This document shows, piece by piece, positions 17,312-25,565 of a stretch of DNA of 45,535 nt. A program made the position numbers and the translations under genes. Every line of letters starts with the position of its first letter. Positions within the stretch are counted from its first letter, which is position 1. Source of the stretch: Pseudomonadota bacterium (GTDB lineage: Bacteria; Pseudomonadota; Gammaproteobacteria; Xanthomonadales; Rhodanobacteraceae); assembly GCA_021815695.1 (NCBI GenBank), contig JAKAZT010000003.1:1-45535 (forward strand). Direction: 5' to 3'. The notes under the pieces were generated by a model. The model ran no database searches and had not been told where the DNA came from. It worked only from the letters and a program-made list of their open reading frames with translations.

Positions 17312-18490
17312 TCAGCCGCGGCGGCTGCGCTTGCCCTGACCCGCGTCGGCGGTTGGCACCGGCGGCACCTGGCCGGGCGCCAGCGGGATCACCTTGCTGC
17401 CGGGCTTGAGACGGAACTGGCCCTCGGTGACCACGCGTTCGCCGGGCTGCAGGCCCTGGGCGATCAGGATGGCGCTGCTGCCGACCTCGCTGCCGGTGGT
17501 CACCGTGCGCATGGCGACCGTCTTGTCCGGCTGCACCACGAACACGTAATCGCCGTCCGGCCCGCGCTGCACCGCCTGCGCCGGCACCACCAGGCCGCCG
17601 TCGACCGTGCTCAGCTGCATGCGCACGTTGACGAACTGGCCGGGCCAGAGAGTGTTCCCGGCATTGGCGAACTCGGCCTTGAGCCTGAAGCTGCCGGTGG
17701 TGGGATCGATCTGGTTGTCGACCACCTTGAGCGTGCCGTTGGCGATCACGCGATTGTCGGTGCGGTCGAGCGCGGCGACGTCCAGCGCATGCTTCGCGAA
17801 CGCCGCGCGCACGCTCTCGAGATTCTGCTGTGGCAGGCTGAAGATCACGCTGATCGGGTGGATCTGCGTCAGCACCACCAGGCCGCCCGTCGTGCCGGGG
17901 CCGACGATGTTGCCGACGTCGACCTGACGCAGGCCGGCGACGCCGTCGATCGGCGCGCGGATGCTGGTGTAGCCCAGCTGCACGCGCGCACTGTCCACCG
18001 CCGCCCGATCCGCGGCCACCGCCGCCTGATACTGGTGCACGGTCTGCTGCTGTGCCTGCAAGGTCTGAGCCGCCACGAACTGCTGCCTGGACAAGCCCTC
18101 GTAACTGTGCAGCGTGTACTGCGCGGCGCTGAGCAGCGCGGCATCCTGCTGCTGCTTGCCGATCGCCTGTTCGAGCGCGGCCTGGAAGGTGCGCGGATCG
18201 ATCTGCGCGATCAGGTCGCCCTGCTTCAACTCGTGGCCTTCGCGAAAATTGATCGACACCAGCTGACCGCTCACTTGCGGCACGACGGTGACGGTGTTGA
18301 GTGCCTGCACGGTACCCAGCGCGGTGAGATACATCGGCACGTTCTCGCGCACCACCGGCACCACCGTCACCGGGATTGGCTCATCGTTCGGCGTCTGCGA
18401 CGCGCTGCCCGCGCGATGCGTCAGGCGCCAGCCGATCACGCCCGCCAGCAACACGGCGACTGCGATCACGATCCATTTTGTGCGCGACAT
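17312..18490 (-). CDS. mdtA: RND efflux periplasmic adaptor, MdtA-like
   Basis: A 392-residue membrane-fusion protein. An N-terminal uncleaved membrane anchor (about residues 5-22) is followed by the split lipoyl domain (GQLVSINFREGHELKQGDLIAQIDP), an alpha-hairpin rich in Gln and Ala, and beta-barrel domains. The C-terminus ends in a basic KRSRRG tail. The ATG at 18490 has an AGGAAG site 6 bases upstream; a longer in-frame start at 18565 adds an implausible basic leader. It is the first gene of the efflux operon and bridges the permeases to an outer-membrane channel, which is not encoded here. The OprM-like channel at 30760-32247 could serve it, but that is a guess. Confidence 0.9.
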   Translation of the reverse strand: MSRTKWIVIAVAVLLAGVIGWRLTHRAGSASQTPNDEPIPVTVVPVVRENVPMYLTALGTVQALNTVTVVPQVSGQLVSINFREGHELKQGDLIAQIDPRTFQAALEQAIGKQQQDAALLSAAQYTLHSYEGLSRQQFVAAQTLQAQQQTVHQYQAAVAADRAAVDSARVQLGYTSIRAPIDGVAGLRQVDVGNIVGPGTTGGLVVLTQIHPISVIFSLPQQNLESVRAAFAKHALDVAALDRTDNRVIANGTLKVVDNQIDPTTGSFRLKAEFANAGNTLWPGQFVNVRMQLSTVDGGLVVPAQAVQRGPDGDYVFVVQPDKTVAMRTVTTGSEVGSSAILIAQGLQPGERVVTEGQFRLKPGSKVIPLAPGQVPPVPTADAGQGKRSRRG

Positions 18491-18733
18491 GCGGTTCTTC
18501 CTGCAAACGGTGAATGACTTGGCGCTCGGCCGTAGCGGCGAGCGTGTCGCGCGGCTGCGGCTCACGCCTTCGCGCCGGAGATGCCGTGCGCTAGTGTTTC
18601 ATAGACGCGTCACGGCGCGCAGGGTTCACTACCCCTGTCGGAGGTCATGTTGCCCGCCGGCGCCGTGGCGGGACGTCACGCCCGATGCGCAGACGTAACG
18701 GGATGTAATGACGGCGTTCGATGCCGTGGCGCG
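18491..18733. other. Gap upstream of the mdtABC-like operon
   Basis: This 243-base gap lies between the methyltransferase stop and the adaptor start, both minus strand, so it should contain the promoter of the efflux operon. No two-component or repressor gene adjoins it. I see no clear sigma70 promoter, operator dyad or terminator. Confidence 0.3.
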
Positions 18734-19969
18734 CTACAGCCGGCGCGCCTGATCTGCCAGCAGCAGATCGGCGGGCAGTGCCACCGCATCCAGGCCGCGC
18801 GCCAGCAGCAGTGCCTGGAAACGCTCGCCCATCGCGCCCGGCAGGGTCAGTTGCTTGACCTCCTGCGCCAGCCGGTAGCGCGTGTTCTCGTCCGCTGCGG
18901 CAGCGTGTGCCGTCTCGAAGATTTCCTGCAGACCGCTCGCGATCAGGAACTGCGCCTGGGGCAGATAGCCGGCGACGCCGAAACCCGCGCCGTTGCCGGC
19001 TTCGGCCAGCGCGGTGAAATCGACCGATGCGGTGAGGTCCTGCAACCCCGGCCAGCGCAACACGTCGGTGTGCGCGCGATGGCGATAATGCGCCTGCAGG
19101 GTGCCGTCGCGGCGCTCGGGCAGGTAGTACTCGCGACGCGGGAAGCCGTAGTCGCAGAACAGCATCAGCCCGGCCTCGAGCGAACCGGCGATCGCCTGCA
19201 TCCAGTAGGGCAGCTGCGGCAACAGTTCGGAGCGGTAACCGTCGGCGAACGGCGCGCCGAGGTCGCGCTCGAGGCGGCGCACGGCCGCGCTGACCAGCGC
19301 GTCGGCAGGGCGGTCGGTACGCAGCAGGCGACCCTCGCCGTCGAGCGCGACATGCTCCTCGTAGATCTCGCCGTGGCGCAGCGTGAAACGCGTCGCCGGC
19401 AGCGCGTCGATCACCTCGTTGGCAAACAGCACGCCGCGCCACGCTGTCTCCGGGGGGCGCTCGATCCATTCCACGCGCGCCGCCAGCGGCGCCGGCAGGG
19501 CCGCGATGCGCGCGCGCTGGCGTTCGCGCAGATCGGCGCTGGGTTCGAGGATCCGGTATCGCGCCGGCAGTGCGTCGAGTTGCGCCAGCGCCTGCAGCGC
19601 GTCGGCGGCGAAGGCGCCGCTGCCGCCACCCAGCTCGAGCACGCTGGCCTGCTCGCCCAGACTCGGCAGCAGCGGTGCCAGCACGCGTGCCACGCAGCGC
19701 GCGAACAACGGGCCCGATTCGGGCGCGGTGATGAAATCCCCCGCCGGACCGAACTTGGCGGCGCCGGCGCTGTAGTAGCCCAGCCCCGGCGCATACAGGC
19801 ATTGCTGCATGAATTCGGAAAACGGCATCGCGCCGCGGGCGGCGATGCTCTCGCGCAGGCGCGTGTGCAGCCGTTCGGAATGGGCAAGCGCGTCGGCGTC
19901 GGGGGCGGGCAGCGACAGGTTCACGGGCAGCCATGTGCGGGGCGGCGGCGTCGCCGGAAGCGCAAGCAT
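18734..19969 (-). CDS. MidA/NDUFAF7-type class I SAM-dependent methyltransferase
   Basis: A 411-residue protein of the MidA family (DUF185), homologous to the mitochondrial arginine methyltransferase NDUFAF7 that acts in complex I assembly. Motifs are MPFSEFMQQCLYAPGLGYY, then FGPAGDFITAPESGPLF, then the SAM-binding VLELGGGSGAFA at about residues 111-122. The bacterial role is unclear; protein arginine methylation is inferred from the eukaryotic homologue. The ATG at 19969 gives the longest protein; a GTG at 19924 (starting before NLSLPAPD) is a reasonable alternative because neither start has a strong ribosome binding site. It is followed on the same strand by the mdtABC-like operon but separated by 243 bases. 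Confidence 0.85.
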   Translation of the reverse strand: MLALPATPPPRTWLPVNLSLPAPDADALAHSERLHTRLRESIAARGAMPFSEFMQQCLYAPGLGYYSAGAAKFGPAGDFITAPESGPLFARCVARVLAPLLPSLGEQASVLELGGGSGAFAADALQALAQLDALPARYRILEPSADLRERQRARIAALPAPLAARVEWIERPPETAWRGVLFANEVIDALPATRFTLRHGEIYEEHVALDGEGRLLRTDRPADALVSAAVRRLERDLGAPFADGYRSELLPQLPYWMQAIAGSLEAGLMLFCDYGFPRREYYLPERRDGTLQAHYRHRAHTDVLRWPGLQDLTASVDFTALAEAGNGAGFGVAGYLPQAQFLIASGLQEIFETAHAAAADENTRYRLAQEVKQLTLPGAMGERFQALLLARGLDAVALPADLLLADQARRL

Positions 19970-20007
19970 AAGGCGGGCGCGGCGCTCCTGGCGCGCCGCG
20001 CCGCCTC

Positions 20008-20868
20008 TCAGGCCTTGACGCGGAACGCCTGCCCCAGCAGCTCAGGGTCGAATCCGGTGCCGGCGTTGCCGTCGGTGGCGTAGCGATACAACGCAGCGGC
20101 ATAGATGCCCTGCAGCGCGCTCTGCACCAGCGCCAGCAGGACGACCGCCAGCACGATCGCCGCCGCCACCAGCGCGACCAGCACCGCCGAGCCGGCGGCG
20201 ACCGCCAGCGTCAGCACGCCGACTCCGGCCAGCATCAGCGCCATGAACAGCAGACCGAAGGCAATGCCCATGCCGGCATTGCCGATCAGGTTTTCGCCCC
20301 AGGTGCGGCGCAGCAGGGTGGCGCTCTCCTTGACCGCGGTCACCGGGTCGACATCGGTCGCGGCCAGCACCGGTACCACCAGGAAGGTGGCGACCGTCCA
20401 GGCGACGCCGAGCAGGCCGATGATCCAGCGGCCGATGAAGCCGGCGCGCTGTTCCAGTGCCCGCAGCAGCATGCCGACGGTGGCGGCGATCAGCGCATAG
20501 CCGAGGATCGCCGGCAGCCGGTTCCAGGCCAGGCGCAGGCCGTCGCCGAGCGTGGGGTTGTCGCCGTCCAGCCGCATCATCGCGGCGCCCACCAGTGCCG
20601 TGTTGAAGAAGAAGATCACCGTGTACTGGCTGAGATAAAACAGGAACAGCATCGCGTAGTCGCCAGCGGCCAGGCCCCCGTGCGTGCCGGCGATTTCGCG
20701 CAGATGCAGCAAGCCGCCCGCGGCCAGGAACGGCAGCGCAAAGCTGGCGAGCACCAGCAGCGTGGCCAGGCCCGACAGCAGCGGAAACACCAGCAGTTCG
20801 CGGTCGCTCCCGAGCACCGCGGCACTTGCCTTGACCAGCGACCAGCTGGTCGCGAATTTGCCCGCCAT
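20008..20868 (-). CDS. DUF6159-like integral membrane protein
   Basis: A 286-residue membrane protein with about six hydrophobic segments. The opening SWSLVKASAAVLGSDRELL followed by FPLLSG is typical of DUF6159 proteins, whose function is unknown. The later segment contains ATDVDPVTAVKESATLL and TWGENLIGNAGMG. The ATG at 20868 follows a GGGAG site 7 bases upstream. It lies between the folate gene pair and the methyltransferase on the same strand with short gaps, so it may be cotranscribed. No function should be assigned. Confidence 0.8.
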   Translation of the reverse strand: MAGKFATSWSLVKASAAVLGSDRELLVFPLLSGLATLLVLASFALPFLAAGGLLHLREIAGTHGGLAAGDYAMLFLFYLSQYTVIFFFNTALVGAAMMRLDGDNPTLGDGLRLAWNRLPAILGYALIAATVGMLLRALEQRAGFIGRWIIGLLGVAWTVATFLVVPVLAATDVDPVTAVKESATLLRRTWGENLIGNAGMGIAFGLLFMALMLAGVGVLTLAVAAGSAVLVALVAAAIVLAVVLLALVQSALQGIYAAALYRYATDGNAGTGFDPELLGQAFRVKA

Positions 20869-20936
20869 GATCGCTCTCCCTCCGGATCAGTCGCGCCGTT
20901 CTAGCACCCCGCGTGACCGATCGCCAGCAGTGCCAT

Positions 20937-21440
20937 TCAGAGCGGCAGCGGGATCGCGGGCAGCGCCCGATCACTTTCGGGATGCTCGGCCCACAGCGCC
21001 GCCAGCGTGCGGCCGCTGCGCGGGTCGCGGGCATCGGGCGCGATGTCGACCAGGGGTTTGAGCACGTAGGGGGCGGCGAGATCGTCGCGCGGCAGATGCA
21101 GGCCGGCGCCGTCGTCGAGGATCTGCTCGCCGTAGAGCACCAGATCGGCATCGAGCGTGTGACTGGACAGGCGTGGCGCGCTGCGGTCGCGACCCAGCCG
21201 TGATTCCAGTGCATGCAGCCAGTCCCGCAGTGCCGGCGCCGAGAGGTGGGTATCGATCGCCACCGCGAGATTGAGGAAATCCGGCCCGGCGAAACCCCGG
21301 GCCGGCGTCCGGTAGGCCGGCGACACCTGCAGCGGACCGAAGGTCGCGGCAAGCGCGTCCAGTGCCGCGCGCAGATGTCGCTCGGCATCGAGGTTGGAAC
21401 CCAGGCTGAGATAGGCGCGTACCGGCAGCGCAGCGTTCAC
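20937..21440 (-). CDS. folK: 2-amino-4-hydroxy-6-hydroxymethyldihydropteridine pyrophosphokinase
   Basis: A 167-residue HPPK enzyme that transfers pyrophosphate from ATP to 6-hydroxymethyl-7,8-dihydropterin in folate synthesis. AYLSLGSNLDAERHL at the N-terminus, SPAYRTPARGF, GPDFLNLAV and the signature TLDADLVLYG are all present; the aspartates of LDADL bind magnesium. The GTG start at 21440 overlaps the folB stop as GTGA, so the two consecutive folate enzymes are translationally coupled. A longer in-frame reading to 21554 lies inside folB and was rejected. Confidence 0.93.
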   Translation of the reverse strand: MNAALPVRAYLSLGSNLDAERHLRAALDALAATFGPLQVSPAYRTPARGFAGPDFLNLAVAIDTHLSAPALRDWLHALESRLGRDRSAPRLSSHTLDADLVLYGEQILDDGAGLHLPRDDLAAPYVLKPLVDIAPDARDPRSGRTLAALWAEHPESDRALPAIPLPL

Positions 21441-21796
21441 GGCAGCCGCAGCCCGCGCTCGATCTGCACGCCGACCGCGTCGGCCTCGGTCAATGCCTGC
21501 GGCTTGCCCAGCCGCAGGCGCAGCCAGCGCACGCCGAATTCGCGTTGCACGCACTCGGCCATGCGCTCGGCCAGCACCTCGACCAGCTGCGCGTCACTGG
21601 CTGCGGCCAGCGCCCGCAGGCGACGGGCCACGGCCTCGTAGTCGAGCGCGTCGGCGAGGCGGTCGCTGGCCGCGGCGATACGGGTGTCGCAGGCCATCTG
21701 CAGGTCCACCCGCAGCGGCTGGCGGCCGCCGCGTTCGTGCGCATGCACGCCGATCAGGGCGTCGAGGCGCAGGTTGTCGATGAAGACGAGGTCCAT
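21437..21796 (-). CDS. folB: Dihydroneopterin aldolase
   Basis: A 119-residue protein catalysing cleavage of 7,8-dihydroneopterin to 6-hydroxymethyl-7,8-dihydropterin, the step before FolK. The N-terminal MDLVFIDNLRLDALIGVHAHER is the FolB hallmark, with the glutamate of HER contributing to pterin binding. DALDYEAVARRL and LVEVLAERMAECV follow as expected. The C-terminal RLRLGKPQAL contains the conserved lysine of the active site. It is coupled to folK by a GTGA overlap. Confidence 0.92.
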   Translation of the reverse strand: MDLVFIDNLRLDALIGVHAHERGGRQPLRVDLQMACDTRIAAASDRLADALDYEAVARRLRALAAASDAQLVEVLAERMAECVQREFGVRWLRLRLGKPQALTEADAVGVQIERGLRLP

Positions 21797-21848
21797 GGCG
21801 ATTCCGGGATTGAGCCGCAGGATGGCCGCTGCCGCGTGCGGTCGGGCG

Positions 21849-22886
21849 TCACGCGACCGCCGGCAGGCTTTCGAGGTCCCAGCGCGGAAAGACCCGGATC
21901 GCGCTGTCCTCGTGCTGGCCGGCGGCCAGGCGCAGGGCGCCGGCGAACGCGATCATGGCGCCATTGTCGGTGCAAAACTGCAGTCGCGGGAAGGCGACGC
22001 GGAAGCCGTCCGCGGCCGCCGCGGCGGTCAGTGTTTCGCGCAGGCGGCGATTGGCGCCGACGCCGCCGGCGACGACCAGGGTGCCGGCGTCGCCGGCCGC
22101 CAGCGCGCGCCGGCACTTTGCCGTCAGCGTCTCGACCACGGCGTCCTCGAAGCCGCGTGCGATGTCGGCGCGCGTCGCTGCACTGCGATCGCTGTGTTGC
22201 CAAGCCAGCAGCACCTGGGTCTTCAGGCCGGAAAAGCTGAAGTCGAGGCCGGGACGGTCGGTCATCGGCCGCGCGAAGCGGAAAGCACCCGGGCGGCCGT
22301 CCGCCGCCAGTGCCGCCAGCGCCGGACCGCCCGGATAGGGCAGGCCGAGCAGCTTGGCGGTCTTGTCGAAGGCTTCGCCGGCGGCGTCGTCGAGGGTATC
22401 GCCGAGCAGCCGGTAGCGGCCGATCCCGGCCACGTGCACCAGCATCGAATGACCGCCCGAGACCAGCAGCGCCACGAAGGGCGGCGCGGGCGGCGCGGGT
22501 TCCAGCAAGGGCGCCAGCAGGTGGGCTTCCATGTGATGCACGCCGATGGCGGGAATCTGCAGCGCCCAGGCCAGCGCGCGCGCCGCGGCCGCGCCGACCA
22601 GCAGGGCACCGACCAGACCCGGGCCGGCGGTGTAGGCCACGCCGCCGAGATCATTGAAGGCGAGGCCGGCGGCGGCCATGGTCTCGCGGATCAGCGGCAG
22701 CAGCTTGCGCACGTGATCGCGGCTGGCCAGTTCGGGTACCACGCCGCCGTATTCCTGATGCAGGGCGATCTGGCTGTACAGGCGATCGGCCAGCAGGCCG
22801 CGCCCGGGCTGGTACACCGCCACCCCGGTCTCGTCGCAGGAGGATTCGATGCCCAGCACCGGCTTTGAAACGTTCCCGATGTCCAC
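21849..22886 (-). CDS. tsaD: tRNA N6-adenosine threonylcarbamoyltransferase
   Basis: A 345-residue Kae1/TsaD protein that, with TsaB and TsaE, installs t6A at position 37 of ANN-reading tRNAs. Seen are [16 protein letters not shown] at the N-terminus, the metal-binding HHMEAH motif, [13 protein letters not shown], the GEAFDK block, FSFSGLKTQ and the C-terminal DNGAMIA. Two GTG starts are possible: 22886 (longest, given here) and 22859, which places the family VLGIESS block right at the N-terminus. The rpsU promoter (-35 at 22865-22870, -10 at 22889-22894) overlaps the first dozen codons of the longer form, so the shorter start is credible. Confidence 0.93.
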   Translation of the reverse strand: MDIGNVSKPVLGIESSCDETGVAVYQPGRGLLADRLYSQIALHQEYGGVVPELASRDHVRKLLPLIRETMAAAGLAFNDLGGVAYTAGPGLVGALLVGAAAARALAWALQIPAIGVHHMEAHLLAPLLEPAPPAPPFVALLVSGGHSMLVHVAGIGRYRLLGDTLDDAAGEAFDKTAKLLGLPYPGGPALAALAADGRPGAFRFARPMTDRPGLDFSFSGLKTQVLLAWQHSDRSAATRADIARGFEDAVVETLTAKCRRALAAGDAGTLVVAGGVGANRRLRETLTAAAAADGFRVAFPRLQFCTDNGAMIAFAGALRLAAGQHEDSAIRVFPRWDLESLPAVA

Positions 22887-22894
22887 GCTATACT
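22865..22894 (+). promoter_or_regulatory. Probable sigma70 promoter of rpsU
   Basis: TTGAAA at 22865-22870 and TATACT at 22889-22894, each five of six to consensus, are separated by 18 bases. Transcription would start near 22901, giving a leader of about 40 bases before rpsU. The promoter lies within, or just upstream of, the start of the divergent tsaD gene. Confidence 0.65.
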
Positions 22895-22939
22895 TCGCGG
22901 CTCGCCCGATCAGCCGGGCCAGTTTACCGTGGAGTCACC

Positions 22940-23155
22940 ATGCCCAACGTCAAGGTTCGCGAGAACGAACCCTTCGAAGTCGCCCTGCGTCGCTTCAAGC
23001 GCACCTGCGAAAAGGCCGGCGTCCTGGCCGAGACGCGCAAGCGCGAGTTCTACGAAAAGCCGACCCAGGAGCGCAAGCGCAAGCGCGCTGCGGCGGTCAA
23101 GCGCCACCTGCGCCGGCTGTCGCGCGATACCACGCGTCGCACGCGCCTGTACTGA
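22940..23155 (+). CDS. rpsU: 30S ribosomal protein S21
   Basis: A 71-residue basic protein, full length for the gammaproteobacterial family. [38 protein letters not shown] and the Lys/Arg-rich tail are diagnostic. S21 binds the small subunit platform close to the anti-Shine-Dalgarno region and aids initiation. The ATG at 22940 has GGAG at 22931-22934. It is divergent from tsaD and followed by a hairpin terminator before yqeY, an order common in proteobacteria. Confidence 0.97.
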   Translation: MPNVKVRENEPFEVALRRFKRTCEKAGVLAETRKREFYEKPTQERKRKRAAAVKRHLRRLSRDTTRRTRLY

Positions 23156-23177
23156 GCGCGTCCGCGGCGCAACTCCG

Positions 23178-23209
23178 GGCCGGCGCCGCCGCGGGCGCGC
23201 CGGCCTTTT
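23178..23209 (+). terminator. Rho-independent terminator-like hairpin after rpsU
   Basis: A perfect 9-base-pair GC stem (GGCCGGCGC at 23178-23186 with GCGCCGGCC at 23197-23205) closes a 10-base loop and is followed by TTTT at 23206-23209. It lies 22 bases after the rpsU stop and 29 bases before yqeY, so it probably attenuates rather than abolishes read-through into yqeY. Confidence 0.7.
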
Positions 23210-23237
23210 GCATTTGTGAAGCCCAGGAACTGCCGTC

Positions 23238-23690
23238 ATGCCGCTCAAGGACCAGTTGACCGACGACATGAAGTCCGCGCTGCGCGCGGGCGACAAGCAG
23301 CGCCTCGGGGTCATCCGGCTGGTCAACGCCGCGATCAAGCAGCGCGAGGTGGACGAGCGCATCGCCCTTGACGACATCCAGGTGCTGACGGTGCTGGAAA
23401 AGATGCTCAAGCAGCGCCGCGATTCGGTCGCGCAGTTCGAACAGGCCGGCCGCGAGGACCTCGCCGCGATCGAGCGCTTCGAGATCGCCGTGATCGAGGC
23501 CTATCTGCCGGCCAAGCTCGACGCCGGCGAACTCGACGCCCTGATCGTCGCCGCGATCGCCGACAGTGGCGCCGCCTCCGCCCGCGACATGGGCAAGGTG
23601 ATGGCCCTGGTGAAAGAGCGCGCCGCCGGCCGTGCCGACATGGGCGCGGTGTCCCGGCTGATCAGGGATCGTCTCGCCGCGCTCGGCTGA
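23238..23690 (+). CDS. GatB/YqeY domain protein
   Basis: A 150-residue YqeY-family protein, related to the C-terminal tRNA-binding tail domain of GatB. LKDQLTDDMKSALRAGDKQRLGVIRLVNAAIKQ at the start, split around residues 2-35, and the C-terminal GKVMALVKERAAGRADMGAVS are typical. Its role is unknown; tRNA interaction is suggested by the GatB similarity. It follows rpsU on the same strand, a conserved arrangement in this group of bacteria. Confidence 0.9.
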   Translation: MPLKDQLTDDMKSALRAGDKQRLGVIRLVNAAIKQREVDERIALDDIQVLTVLEKMLKQRRDSVAQFEQAGREDLAAIERFEIAVIEAYLPAKLDAGELDALIVAAIADSGAASARDMGKVMALVKERAAGRADMGAVSRLIRDRLAALG

Positions 23691-23920
23691 ATTGTTGCCG
23701 CCGCGCGCGGCACAAACCGGTACGCTGCCGCCGGTCCGCGTCGCGCCGCCGAGCGGCATCCGGTGTCTGACCGCGGGACGCCCCGATCTCGGCATCCTGA
23801 TTTCGTCATGCCGAGGCCCAGGGCCGAAGCGTCCGGCGATGGGCCGGAGATGACGGGCTGGAAGTGACCCGCCCGTTGGTCGAGTCGCTGTTGCCCGGCG
23901 TGCCAGAAGACCGGCGCGCC
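23691..23920. other. Convergent intergenic region with several dyads
   Basis: This 230-base gap separates convergent yqeY and the Grx fusion gene. It holds a hairpin just after yqeY (TGCCGC/GCGGCA, about 23696-23712) and an 8-base perfect inverted repeat CTCGGCAT/ATGCCGAG (23788-23795 and 23808-23815). It also holds a larger dyad bounded by CGTCAT (23804-23809) and ATGACG (23850-23855). CGTCAT...ATGACG dyads are a common form of dispersed intergenic repeat in proteobacteria, so the last one may be such a unit. None has a long T-tract. No gene is seen. Confidence 0.4.
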
Positions 23921-24838
23921 TCAGTACCGCGGCAGGCCCGGATCGACCTCGCGCGCCCAGGCATCGATACCGCCTTCGACGTTGAATACCTGGCTGAAAC
24001 CGTGCGCGGCAAAGCGCCTGGCGACGTCGCGGCTGGATACGCCGTGGTGGCAGAGGAAGGCCAGTGCCGTGTCCCTGGGCAGTTGCGCCAGCGCTTCATA
24101 ACCTTCTTCTTCCAGGACGCGGGCGCCGGTCACCGCGGCGAGCGCGCGCTCGGCGGCGGGGCGCACGTCGATCAGGGCAATGGTTCCGGCGGCGAGTCGT
24201 GTGGCGGCCTCGCGTGTGCCCAGCGGCTGGACGCCGGTGCCCGGGAAACGCAGCGACAGGCCTTCGCCCTGCGCGCTGCGCACCCAGTCGATGACGATGC
24301 CCTGCGCGCGCTGCGCACTGCCGGGATCGAGGTGCACCGGGATGCCGTTGGCGATGCTGACGATGTCGTGATCGCCGGCGGGCGCCAGCTGGAAGCCGGC
24401 GCTGAAGTCGGGGCCGATCTCGAGATGCAGGGCCTGCGCGTCGGCGTCGGCCATGCCGGCGCGGATCGCTTCGGCGGCGGCATCGGTGATGGTGATCGCG
24501 GGCGGCGTTCGATCGGGTACCGGCTGGCCGAACAGCGCGTGCAGCTCGCCGCTGGCGTACATCTGGCGCACGATGTCGGCGCCGCCCACCAGTTCGCCGT
24601 CCACATACAGCTGCGGGATCGTCGGCCAGTTGCCGAATGCCTTGATGCCTTCGCGCAGCGCCGGGTCGGCCAGCACGTCGACGGTGTGATAGTCCGGCAG
24701 CAGCTCGTTGAGCGTGTTGCGGGCGGCCGCGGAAAACCCGCACAGCGGCGTCTGGCGGTCGCCCTTCATGAACAGCACGACGCGATGCTCGGCGAGCAGC
24801 GTCTCGATGCGGGCGCGGACGGCGGGATCGAGCGGCAT
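23921..24838 (-). CDS. Three-domain fusion: CGFS glutaredoxin, degenerate A-type Fe-S carrier-like domain, rhodanese
   Basis: A 305-residue protein with three parts. Residues 1-105 are a Grx4/GrxD-type monothiol glutaredoxin with the Fe-S-binding CGFS motif (C33) and the WPTIPQLYVDGELVGG block. Residues about 107-198 resemble an IscA/HesB A-type carrier (ITITDAAAEAIRAG) but contain no cysteine at all. Residues about 205-305 are a rhodanese domain with active-site loop CHHGVSS (C263) and a C-terminal NVEGGIDAW. The whole protein has only two cysteines, C33 and C263. The ATG at 24838 has GGAAG 6 bases upstream; an in-frame ATG at 24868 lacks one. A role in Fe-S or persulfide transfer is inferred. 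It is convergent with yqeY. Confidence 0.87.
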   Translation of the reverse strand: MPLDPAVRARIETLLAEHRVVLFMKGDRQTPLCGFSAAARNTLNELLPDYHTVDVLADPALREGIKAFGNWPTIPQLYVDGELVGGADIVRQMYASGELHALFGQPVPDRTPPAITITDAAAEAIRAGMADADAQALHLEIGPDFSAGFQLAPAGDHDIVSIANGIPVHLDPGSAQRAQGIVIDWVRSAQGEGLSLRFPGTGVQPLGTREAATRLAAGTIALIDVRPAAERALAAVTGARVLEEEGYEALAQLPRDTALAFLCHHGVSSRDVARRFAAHGFSQVFNVEGGIDAWAREVDPGLPRY

Positions 24839-24914
24839 GGCGGCTTCCGGCGGCAGGAAAACGTCCATGATAGCGTGCCGCCCGATTCCATCGGCGCGGC
24901 AAGCCGCCGCGCGG

Positions 24915-25565
24915 TCACGGTGCCGGTGCGGATCTGCGTTCGCCGAGTGCTCCGCGCGCCGCCGGCAGCAGCGCGGTCAGCCAGTGTCGATACTGCGCCG
25001 GTCCGGGGTGCAGGCCGTCGACGGCCAGTTCGGCGCCGGCGACGCGCGAGAGTGCGGTGACGTCGACCCAGTGCGCGCCGGCGGCCGCGGTCAATGCGCG
25101 CTCGGCGGCGTTGCAGGCATCGATCTCGGCGCCGATGCGTGCGGCGTCGTGGCCGCCCGCGCGCGCGAACGGCGTCACTCCCCAGTCGGGAATCGACACC
25201 ACCAGCACTCGCCGTGCCGTGCCGCCGGCGAAGGCGATCGCGCGCGCCAGCAGCAGCCGGAAACCTTCGCGCAGAGCCGCGACGCTGCGGCCGCGATACT
25301 GGTCGTTGACGCCGATCTGCAGGCTGACCAGGGTCCATGCCGGCATCAGCGCCGCGCGATCCAGCGCCGCGGCCAGTTCGTCGGTGGTCCAGCCGGTGGT
25401 CGCGAGGATCTGCGGCGAGCCCAGCGCATGACCCTCGGCGCAAAGCGCCGCGGTCAGCTGCACCGGCCAGCGTTCGGCTTCGGCGACAGCTTCGCCGATG
25501 CTGTAGGAATCGCCCAGTGCCAGCAGGCGCCTCTGCGGCGACACGACGGCGCGCGCCTCAGGCAA
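24915..25565 (-). CDS. SGNH/GDSL-family hydrolase
   Basis: A 216-residue SGNH hydrolase, an esterase or lipase fold. Block I is LALGDSYSIGE with the nucleophile S20, block III is IGVNDQYRG, and block V is VDGLHPGPAQY with the catalytic Asp and His. There is no signal peptide, so it acts in the cytoplasm or as an unclassified esterase. The start is uncertain: TTG at 25565 overlaps the upstream aminotransferase by 8 bases, while a GTG at 25544 gives a protein beginning just before SPQRRLLALGDS. The overlap suggests cotranscription with that aminotransferase. The substrate is unknown. Confidence 0.85.
   Translation of the reverse strand: MPEARAVVSPQRRLLALGDSYSIGEAVAEAERWPVQLTAALCAEGHALGSPQILATTGWTTDELAAALDRAALMPAWTLVSLQIGVNDQYRGRSVAALREGFRLLLARAIAFAGGTARRVLVVSIPDWGVTPFARAGGHDAARIGAEIDACNAAERALTAAAGAHWVDVTALSRVAGAELAVDGLHPGPAQYRHWLTALLPAARGALGERRSAPAP

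Noticed and set aside
14099-18517. A 1472-codon plus-strand open frame across the MdtB-like and MdtA-like genes
   Set aside because: It is antisense to two clear RND-pump genes and its product is an Arg/His/Gln/Asp-rich low-complexity string without any domain, as expected from antisense frames in GC-rich DNA.
23700-23920. A remnant gene between yqeY and the Grx fusion
   Set aside because: No frame shows recognisable protein; only dyads are seen.
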